Assembly: GCF_012843435.1 (NCBI RefSeq)
Contig: NZ_JABAFC010000023.1
Location: 1-58,004 of the forward strand
Length of the DNA: 58,004 bases
DNA from: Psychrobacillus sp. BL-248-WT-3
GTDB lineage: Bacteria > Bacillota > Bacilli > Bacillales_A > Planococcaceae
Direction: 5' to 3'
The position numbers were made by a program, and so were the translations under genes. The notes beneath the pieces are model-generated. The model searched no databases and was not told where the DNA came from. It was given only the letters and a program-made list of their open reading frames with translations. Within the stretch, counting starts at the first letter, position 1. Every line of letters begins with the position of its first letter. Positions 50,207 through 58,004 of this stretch are shown in pieces.

Positions 50207-51628
50207 ATGAAAATAGTGGGATTACATCTTCATACACATTCATTCCAAATGTCTAAAGAGGCATTTTTTTATGGATATAGAGAGCTTACCAAAAACGAAA
50301 CACATCATCTGTTCTTAGAGAGTGGGAGAGGCGGTCATATTTCTGTAGCGGCCTGGAATCCATTAGCTACTATTAGGTCTGAGGAGAAGGGTATCCATGT
50401 TAAGTGGAGAGAAGGAGGGGAGGAATCTATAGAGGGCGAACCCTTAGATGAGCTCGAGCGTCTCATTGCAAACTATAAGATTTCTTACGATAACAGCCTT
50501 CCTGATTTTCAAGGGGGAGCAGCTGGATTTATTAGCTACGATTATGCTAGAAAGATAGAAGTGCTACCAACCCATTCAGAAGATGATTTGCATATACCGG
50601 ATATATACTTTTATCTATTAGATAGCTGGGCTGTGTTGGATGTGGAGACTGAAACAGTAACATTGATGAAGCTCTCTAGCAGTAGTGAGGATTTAGAGGA
50701 AATGGAAGAGCGATACAAACAGGCAGCCGATCAGGGCATATCCTCTAGAATCTTCTTGCCAGGAGCTGCAATGGAAGTTCAAGAGGATTCATCGGAGCTA
50801 TATGTGTCGATGAGTTCAGAGGAATTTGAAGAAGCTACGCTAAAAATTCAAGAATATATTGCTCAAGGAGACGTTTTCCAAGTTAACTTATCAGTCCGTC
50901 AATCTAAAGAGTTAAAAGCATCTGCCATTGAAATGTATGAGGCATTGCGTACCTTCAACCCTTCTCCTTATATGGCATATATACAGTCACCGGAGTTTAC
51001 TGTCGTATCAGGATCTCCTGAGCTATTAGTAAAGAAAAAGGGGCTGGAGCTATCTACAAGACCCATCGCTGGTACAAGGCCAAGAGGGAAAGACGAGGCA
51101 GAAGATCTTTTATTGGCCAATGAGCTAATTGAAAATGAAAAAGAGCGTGCTGAGCACGTCATGCTTGTAGATCTGGAGAGGAACGACTTAGGGCGTGTTT
51201 CAGCTTATGGCACAGTGGAAGTAAATGAGTTTATGGTGATTGAGCGTTATTCCCATGTCATGCATATTGTTTCAAATGTTAAGGGGCAGCTACGCCAAGG
51301 GGCGACAAATGCAGAAATAGTTAGAGCAATGTTCCCAGGTGGAACCATTACTGGAGCACCAAAAATAAGAACCATGGAAATCATAGATGAGTTAGAGCCT
51401 GTTCGAAGAGGACTATATACAGGTTCTATAGGATGGCTTGGATATACCGGGGATATAGAGCTTAATATCGTTATACGGACTGCATTTATACAAGATAGAA
51501 TGGCTCATATCCAAGCAGGAGCAGGTATAGTAATTGACTCAAAGCCTAGTGCAGAATATAAAGAGTCCATAAACAAAGCAAAGGCTTTATGGCAGGCAAA
51601 GGCTATGGCGGAAGGAGCAAGCAAATGA
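50207..51628 (+). CDS. pabB: Aminodeoxychorismate synthase component I
   Basis: 473 aa chorismate-binding enzyme: [47 protein letters not shown]. With PabA forms 4-amino-4-deoxychorismate for folate. It carries PIAGT rather than the PIKGT of E. coli PabB; gene context (pabA-pabC-fol) rather than the motif argues against TrpE. The start is uncertain (ATG 50207 close to GGGGGG, or GTG 50216). Confidence 0.93.
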   Translation: MKIVGLHLHTHSFQMSKEAFFYGYRELTKNETHHLFLESGRGGHISVAAWNPLATIRSEEKGIHVKWREGGEESIEGEPLDELERLIANYKISYDNSLPDFQGGAAGFISYDYARKIEVLPTHSEDDLHIPDIYFYLLDSWAVLDVETETVTLMKLSSSSEDLEEMEERYKQAADQGISSRIFLPGAAMEVQEDSSELYVSMSSEEFEEATLKIQEYIAQGDVFQVNLSVRQSKELKASAIEMYEALRTFNPSPYMAYIQSPEFTVVSGSPELLVKKKGLELSTRPIAGTRPRGKDEAEDLLLANELIENEKERAEHVMLVDLERNDLGRVSAYGTVEVNEFMVIERYSHVMHIVSNVKGQLRQGATNAEIVRAMFPGGTITGAPKIRTMEIIDELEPVRRGLYTGSIGWLGYTGDIELNIVIRTAFIQDRMAHIQAGAGIVIDSKPSAEYKESINKAKALWQAKAMAEGASK

Positions 51629-52212
51629 TTCTAATGATTGATAACTATGATTCCTTTACTTACAATTTAGTACAATATATCGGAGAGTGTGGGGTAGAGA
51701 TAAAGGTTGTTCGTAATGATGAGCTTTCAATAGAAGACATCGAACAATTATCACCACAAGTTATAGTTGTTTCTCCAGGTCCCTGTACCCCGAACGAGGC
51801 AGGTATCAGCTTAGAAGTAATCACCTATTTCGCCGGGAAAATACCTTTACTAGGGGTTTGTTTGGGACACCAATCCATTGGCCAAGCGTTTGGGGGGAAT
51901 GTAATTCGTGCAGAACGACTGATGCATGGGAAAACGTCTCCGGTCTTTCATGATGGTAAAGGTGTTAATAAGAATATGCCTAACCCGTTCCTTGCTACTC
52001 GCTATCATTCTTTAATAGTAGAGAGGGGCTCACTTCCAGACAATCTCGAAATTACATCCTGGACAGCGGAGGGAGAAATAATGGGAATACGCCATAAGGA
52101 TTTTCCAGTAGAGGGTGTACAGTTCCACCCGGAGTCTATCATGACGGAGGAAGGAAAAAAACTAATCCAAAACTTTGTGCATGACCACTGCTATGCTAAG
52201 GAGCTATCCTAA
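51625..52212 (+). CDS. pabA: Aminodeoxychorismate/anthranilate synthase glutamine amidotransferase
   Basis: 195 aa class I amidotransferase: [26 protein letters not shown], nucleophile in [17 protein letters not shown]. Supplies ammonia to PabB and, in Bacillus, usually also to TrpE. AAGGAG precedes ATG 51625, which overlaps the pabB stop. Confidence 0.94.
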   Translation: MILMIDNYDSFTYNLVQYIGECGVEIKVVRNDELSIEDIEQLSPQVIVVSPGPCTPNEAGISLEVITYFAGKIPLLGVCLGHQSIGQAFGGNVIRAERLMHGKTSPVFHDGKGVNKNMPNPFLATRYHSLIVERGSLPDNLEITSWTAEGEIMGIRHKDFPVEGVQFHPESIMTEEGKKLIQNFVHDHCYAKELS

Positions 52213-53052
52213 ATGGAGGCTTGGAAGAATGGGCAATTATATAAAGCTAGTGAATTAACGGTATCAGCCTATGATCATGGCTTCTTATATGGCCTTGGCT
52301 TTTTCGAAACGTTTCGTACTTACAATGGCAACGTATTTTTATGGGATGAGCATTGGTTGAGACTCACAGAGGCACTGGCCGATTTTCGTATAGACTTGCC
52401 ATATGACAAGCAGGCCATTTTGGAGGCTGTGAATTTATTAACAGAAGCGAATAAAGGGGAAGACGGGTATTTTCGTTTAAACGTTAGTGCAGGTATTCAT
52501 GATCTGGGATTACAGCCAAACAATTATCAGGAACCAACCGTTATTTTATATCGAAAGCCCCTTCCTCCGATGATACGTGGTAAAGAGAAGTCGGCAGTAT
52601 GGTTAAAGACTGTCAGAAATACTCCAGAGAGCAGCATTCGTCATAAATCCCACCACTTTGCAAACAATGTTCAAGCTAGGCTTGAACTAGACTCACTAGC
52701 TGTTCAGGAAGGGATTTTTATAAATGCCTCAGGTTATGTGGCAGAAGGTATTACTTCAAATGTCTTTTGGGTAAATGGCGGGAAAGTATATACTCCCTCT
52801 GTTGAGACTGGAATATTAAATGGAACGACGAGAAAATGGATTTTAAAAAATTGTACAAGCGATATAGAAGAAGGTTTTTACACAAAGAATCATTTAGAAT
52901 CTGCGGAAGAGGTTTTTATAACAAACGCAGTTCAGGAGCTGGTTCCGATTAAAAGTATTGGCGGGAAACAGTTTTTAGGAAATCTCGGTCCTGTTTACAA
53001 AGAGCTCCACAAACAATATGTTGCGTGTATTCAGGGAAAAAGGAGAGCATAA
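52213..53052 (+). CDS. pabC: 4-amino-4-deoxychorismate lyase
   Basis: 279 aa fold-type IV PLP enzyme: DHGFLYGLGFFET, Lys in IRHKSHHFANN, AEGITSNVFWV. Releases p-aminobenzoate and pyruvate. Starts at the base after the pabA stop. Confidence 0.93.
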   Translation: MEAWKNGQLYKASELTVSAYDHGFLYGLGFFETFRTYNGNVFLWDEHWLRLTEALADFRIDLPYDKQAILEAVNLLTEANKGEDGYFRLNVSAGIHDLGLQPNNYQEPTVILYRKPLPPMIRGKEKSAVWLKTVRNTPESSIRHKSHHFANNVQARLELDSLAVQEGIFINASGYVAEGITSNVFWVNGGKVYTPSVETGILNGTTRKWILKNCTSDIEEGFYTKNHLESAEEVFITNAVQELVPIKSIGGKQFLGNLGPVYKELHKQYVACIQGKRRA

Positions 53053-53053
53053 C

Positions 53054-53911
53054 ATGAATTTAAAACATAATTTACAAACATTTAAAGCTGGAGGAGTTAC
53101 TCTAGATTTTCGAAATGAAACGATTATAATGGGCATTCTTAATGTTACACCGGATTCCTTTTCGGATGGTGGAAGGTTCAACGAGATAGAGCAGGCTGTC
53201 GGTAGAGCAAAACAAATGGTAGCCGAAGGAGCAAAAATAATAGATGTTGGGGGAGAGTCCACTAGACCAGGATACACGCCAATATCTGATGAAGAAGAAA
53301 TTGCACGTGTTGTGCCGGTCATTCAAGCTATTAGCCGACAAGTGGATGCAATCATTTCTATTGATACGTATAAATCAGCTGTAGCTAGAGCAGCTATAGA
53401 GGCCGGGGCGCACATCATTAATGATATTTGGGGAGCTAAGAAAGATCCGGAGATTGCCAATGTGGCAGCCGAATTCAATGTCCCAATTATACTCATGCAC
53501 AATCGAGATGGTGAGGACTATGTAGATCTTTGGATAGAGGCGAAGAAGGATTTAGAAGAAAGCATCCATATTGCCAGGACAGCAGGTGTACCTCATGAAA
53601 ATATTTGGTTAGACCCAGGTATAGGATTTGCAAAATCTCATGATCAAAATATTTTAATGATGCAGCATTTAGCTGACCTCGTGGATATGGGCTACCCAGT
53701 ATTGTTGGCTACTTCCCGTAAACGTATGATTGGTAATGTATTAAATTTGCCAGTGGACGAACGTATGGAGGGTACTGGAGCGACAGTATGCTATGGTGTC
53801 CAGCTTGGCTGTCATATAGTGAGAGTTCATGATGTCAAGGAGATGGCAAGAATGACGAAAATGATGGATGCTTTATTAGGTAAAGGCATCGAGATGAAAG
53901 CGGAGGCTTAA
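53054..53911 (+). CDS. folP: Dihydropteroate synthase
   Basis: 285 aa TIM barrel: GILNVTPDSFSDGG, GGESTRPGYTP, DINDIWG-type HIINDIWGAK, ATSRKRMIG. Target of sulfonamides (the B. subtilis gene is sul). ATG 53054 follows AAGGAGAG. Confidence 0.96.
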   Translation: MNLKHNLQTFKAGGVTLDFRNETIIMGILNVTPDSFSDGGRFNEIEQAVGRAKQMVAEGAKIIDVGGESTRPGYTPISDEEEIARVVPVIQAISRQVDAIISIDTYKSAVARAAIEAGAHIINDIWGAKKDPEIANVAAEFNVPIILMHNRDGEDYVDLWIEAKKDLEESIHIARTAGVPHENIWLDPGIGFAKSHDQNILMMQHLADLVDMGYPVLLATSRKRMIGNVLNLPVDERMEGTGATVCYGVQLGCHIVRVHDVKEMARMTKMMDALLGKGIEMKAEA

Positions 53912-53914
53912 CAG

Positions 53915-54280
53915 ATGGACTATATACATTTAAATGATTTAGAATTTTACGGATTTCATGGGGCACTTCCAGAGGAAACAAAGCTCGGGCAAATTTTTAA
54001 AGTAACGGTGACTCTTGCCTGTGACTTAAAAAAAGCCGGGGAAACAGATAATTTAGACGAGACGGTTAACTATGCTGAGGTGTTTGAGCTTTGTAAGGAG
54101 ATCGTGGAGGGAAAACCCTACTTGTTAATAGAAGCTGTTGCGGAAAGAATTGCTTCTCGAATACTGGAGCAGTATAAGGAAAAAGTAAGTGGATGCCGAA
54201 TACATCTAGTAAAACCAAACCCTCCTATAGTAGGCCACTACACTTCGGTAGCTGTTGATATAACGAGGGGTATATTATGA
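53915..54280 (+). CDS. folB: Dihydroneopterin aldolase
   Basis: 121 aa, DLEFYGFHGALPEETKLGQ and the active-site Lys in IHLVKPNPP. Makes 6-hydroxymethyl-dihydropterin. Its stop overlaps the folK start by 4 nt. Confidence 0.95.
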   Translation: MDYIHLNDLEFYGFHGALPEETKLGQIFKVTVTLACDLKKAGETDNLDETVNYAEVFELCKEIVEGKPYLLIEAVAERIASRILEQYKEKVSGCRIHLVKPNPPIVGHYTSVAVDITRGIL

Positions 54281-54795
54281 ACGTAGCATACATTTCCTTA
54301 GGATCGAATATAGGGAATCGATTAGAATTTTTACAAGAAGCAGTTGGTTTATTGAAGGAGACACAACAGATAGAGTTTCTGAAGGTGTCGTCGGTCTACG
54401 AGACAGCTCCAGTCGGTTACGTGGACCAAGCGGCATTTTTAAATATAGTTGTAGAACTGAAGACTTTATTTACTCCACATGAATTATTAGGAAAATGCAA
54501 TGAAATAGAGGACTTACTGGGGAGAAAGAGAATAGTTCGCTGGGGTCCAAGAACAGTAGACCTTGACATTTTGTTGTATAATGAAGAAAATATGAAAACA
54601 GAAGACCTCATTATTCCTCATCCTAGGATGGCGGAAAGAGGCTTCGTGCTTGTTCCGCTTATGGAGTTAAATCCTAATATAATCGATCCGCGGACAAAAC
54701 AAGCTTTTTCGAATTTAGTGCATGACCAGAAAGAGGGCGTCCATTTATGGAGAAAGTTCGATGGGGTCGACGCATTCGTGCATTTCGAAGGTTAA
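54277..54795 (+). CDS. folK: 6-hydroxymethyl-7,8-dihydropterin pyrophosphokinase
   Basis: 172 aa, AYISLGSNIGNR, YETAPVGYVDQAAFLN, RWGPRTVDLDIL, PHPRMAERGFVL. Overlaps folB by 4 nt and yazB by 49 nt. Confidence 0.95.
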   Translation: MNVAYISLGSNIGNRLEFLQEAVGLLKETQQIEFLKVSSVYETAPVGYVDQAAFLNIVVELKTLFTPHELLGKCNEIEDLLGRKRIVRWGPRTVDLDILLYNEENMKTEDLIIPHPRMAERGFVLVPLMELNPNIIDPRTKQAFSNLVHDQKEGVHLWRKFDGVDAFVHFEG

Positions 54796-54971
54796 AGATG
54801 ATCAAGCAAGTCGAGCTTGCAAAAGAAATGGATATGTCTGTGTCTATACTTGGGAAAATTGAACAAGGTAAGCGAGCTCCAACCGAAGCACAGTTGGAAA
54901 AGATTGCTGCCATACTTGATATAAAGCTAGAAGAATTAAAAGGAGAAATAGAGGCAGGTGAAGATAAATGA
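54747..54971 (+). CDS. yazB: Xre-type helix-turn-helix protein (YazB)
   Basis: 74 aa. WGRRIRAFRRLKMIKQVELAKEMDMSVSILGKIEQGKRAP is a complete Cro/CI helix-turn-helix. YazB is conserved in the folate operon between folK and dus; target unknown. It starts well inside folK, with only weak GAGGG upstream, and overlaps dus by 4 nt. Confidence 0.88.
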   Translation: MEKVRWGRRIRAFRRLKMIKQVELAKEMDMSVSILGKIEQGKRAPTEAQLEKIAAILDIKLEELKGEIEAGEDK

Positions 54972-55993
54972 CAAATGCACCGACTAAGCCATTTCAAATT
55001 GGTAACCATGTAATGGATAACCGGGTGGTTTTGGCACCTATGGCTGGTATTTGTAACTCAGCATTCCGTCTAACGGTTAAAGAGTTTGGAGCGGGACTTG
55101 TCTATGCAGAAATGATTAGCGATAAGGGAATTGTTCAAAAAAATGAAAGAACATTAAGCATGCTTTACATTGATGAACGTGAAAATCCATTGTCTTTGCA
55201 AATCTTTGGCGGAGAAAAAGAAACACTAGTAGCTGCAGCGCAATATGTTGATCAGCACACTTCAGCTGATATTATTGATATTAACATGGGTTGCCCAGTG
55301 AATAAGATTATAAAATGTGAGGCTGGGGCAAGATGGCTCTTAGACCCTAACAAGATATATGAGATGGTATCTGCAGTTGTAGATAATGTAAAAAAACCTG
55401 TAAGTGTAAAAATGCGTACAGGCTGGGATGAAGAACACTTATATATGGTAGAAAATGCACAAGCAGTCGAGCGTGCCGGTGGAGCAGCCGTTGCCGTTCA
55501 CGGGCGCACTCGTGTACAAATGTATGAGGGGGAAGCAAACTGGGATCTAATACGACAAGTGAAAGAATCAGTTAATATTCCCGTCATCGGTAATGGGGAC
55601 GTGAACACTCCACAAGATGCAAAACGTATGTTAGATGAAACAGGCGTCGATGGTGTAATGATCGGACGAGCAGCATTAGGTGATCCATGGATGATTTATC
55701 GTACAGTAGAATACCTTGAAACGGGACAGTTAAAGCCTGAACCTACTGCGCAAGAGAAGATTGACGTATGTTTACTGCATTTTGATCGTCTAACTGCTCT
55801 TAAGGGAGAGCGTATTGCGGTCCGGGAAATGCGTAAGCATGCAGCTTGGTATCTTAAAGGAATCCGTGGAAACGGGACGGCTAGAAATATGATTAACCAA
55901 ACAGAAACTGCACAAGAGCTTAAGGATTACTTGCGCTTCTTTGCAGAAGAGTCTTTAAAGGAATATAATGAGGCTAGCACAATTCTTGCTTAA
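54968..55993 (+). CDS. dus: tRNA-dihydrouridine synthase
   Basis: 341 aa TIM-barrel flavoenzyme: LAPMAGICNSAFR, NMGCPVNKI with the catalytic Cys, VHGRTRVQMYEG, GDV-type IGNGDVNTP. Reduces uridines in tRNA D-loops (DusB type, YacF). Last gene of the folate operon; terminator follows. Confidence 0.95.
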   Translation: MTNAPTKPFQIGNHVMDNRVVLAPMAGICNSAFRLTVKEFGAGLVYAEMISDKGIVQKNERTLSMLYIDERENPLSLQIFGGEKETLVAAAQYVDQHTSADIIDINMGCPVNKIIKCEAGARWLLDPNKIYEMVSAVVDNVKKPVSVKMRTGWDEEHLYMVENAQAVERAGGAAVAVHGRTRVQMYEGEANWDLIRQVKESVNIPVIGNGDVNTPQDAKRMLDETGVDGVMIGRAALGDPWMIYRTVEYLETGQLKPEPTAQEKIDVCLLHFDRLTALKGERIAVREMRKHAAWYLKGIRGNGTARNMINQTETAQELKDYLRFFAEESLKEYNEASTILA

Positions 55994-55999
55994 TTTAGT

Positions 56000-56034
56000 G
56001 GGCTGTCACATCAAGTGACGGCTCTTTCCGTTTT
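56000..56034 (+). terminator. Intrinsic terminator after dus
   Basis: GGGCTGTCAC / GTGACGGCTC around ATCAA, then TTTCCGTTTTTT. Confidence 0.8.
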
Positions 56035-56131
56035 TTATTTAGTCGTCAGGTCAGTGACAGAAATAAAAGATGAAGTAAACACTGAAATTGTGTACAATAA
56101 ATGCAACGTAAAGGATACTTGCGAATAATAG

Positions 56132-57643
<1,512 letters not shown>

Positions 57644-57651
57644 AGAGTTTA

Positions 57652-57692
57652 AGAAAGGGACACTACTACTAGTAGTGTCCCTTTCTATTTAT
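57652..57692 (+). terminator. Intrinsic terminator after lysS
   Basis: 16-bp perfect stem AGAAAGGGACACTACT (57652-57667) / AGTAGTGTCCCTTTCT (57671-57686) with a 3-nt loop and ATTTAT tail. Confidence 0.85.
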
Positions 57693-57830
57693 ACGACTAT
57701 ATATTGGGTGAGAATTATTTTAATTATTTTACTTTTAAAAAGCCCTTGTAAAAGGTGCTGGCAGGGTGGTATAGTAATCAAGTTCCCAATTTTACTTCTA
57801 AATCACACAAAAATAACTTGAAAAAAGTTG

Positions 57831-57859
57831 TTGACATTGAAAAGTAGATTTGGTAAGAT
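57831..57859 (+). promoter_or_regulatory. rRNA operon promoter
   Basis: TTGACA (57831-57836), 17-bp spacer, TAAGAT (57854-57859), in AT-rich DNA, after lysS. Confidence 0.85.
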
Positions 57860-57865
57860 AATAAA

Positions 57866-58004
57866 GTCGCCAAAACGAACGGCGCAATGAACATTGAAAA
57901 CTGAACATGCAAAACGTTAAGACATATAGCATCAACAAGCTTCGGCTTGATTGACGCAAAACAATTTTTGACATCATTTAATGATGATGCCAGCAAAACA
58001 AAAT
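57866..58004 (+). other. rRNA operon leader (16S gene beyond window)
   Basis: Leader-like sequence with ATTGAAAACTGAACATGCAA, a motif typical of Bacillales rrn spacers/leaders, and hairpins AAGC TTCG GCTT and CATCATTTAATGATG. No 16S sequence is reached. Confidence 0.7.

Overview
The window is a chromosomal stretch of an endospore-forming, low-GC Gram-positive bacterium. Gene order follows the Bacillus subtilis block from rrnA/yaaO to lysS/rrn almost gene for gene. The dispersed GC-rich palindromic repeats and overall protein style suggest a Planococcaceae (Caryophanaceae) member such as Psychrobacillus or a neighbour; the genus is my inference, not a database result.

Layout. 1-600: tandem copies of a 5S rRNA 3' tail plus intrinsic terminator, presumably the decayed end of an rrn operon upstream. 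721-1664: a small membrane protein and a cupin protein. 1898-9001: yaaO, tmk, darA, yaaR, holB, ricT, yabA, trmN6, yazA, rsmI (nucleotide supply, c-di-AMP sensing, replication, RNA maturation and modification). 9122-11705: divergent abrB (with tandem Spo0A boxes) and metG. 11757-13687: a 256-bp non-autonomous mobile element and a minus-strand spore-coat (CotX/CotV/CotW-like) cluster. 14307-21669: tatD, yabE, rnmV, rsmA, veg, sspF, ispE, purR, ridA, spoVG. 21768-22579: a guanidine-I riboswitch controlling a paired SMR exporter (ykkCD type). 22944-36750: glmU, prs, ctc, pth, fin, mfd, spoVT, yabM, mazG/yabN, rqcP, yabP, yabQ, divIC, yabR. 36831-39209: an accessory patch with a second (393 bp) copy of the mobile element, a DinB-like protein, a palindromic repeat, a nucleotidyltransferase and tRNA-Glu/tRNA-Met on the minus strand. 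39506-57643: spoIIE, tilS, hpt, ftsH, coaX, hslO, a PrsA-like foldase, cysK, the folate operon (pabB, pabA, pabC, folP, folB, folK, yazB, dus) and lysS. 57831-58004: promoter and leader of an rRNA operon whose 16S gene lies beyond the window.

The genes are mostly housekeeping mixed with sporulation functions. Sigma-factor promoters can be read by eye: sigma-A (metG, abrB, yabE, veg, rrn), sigma-H (spoVG), sigma-E (yabP), sigma-G (spoVT), probable sigma-K (cotX-like) and sigma-B (ctc).

The most interesting signals are: (i) a 14-bp perfect hairpin before ctc that buries its ribosome binding site, with a sigma-B promoter whose -10 lies in the loop, so read-through and stress transcripts would behave oppositely; (ii) two copies of a MITE-like element, each with a perfect 8-bp target duplication overlapping a terminator U-tract; (iii) tandem 5S-tail/terminator units; (iv) a possible Cys-rich 39-aa peptide downstream of the coat cluster; (v) a possible two-Cys leader peptide before cysK. 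No CRISPR array, prophage or clearly novel multigene system is visible.
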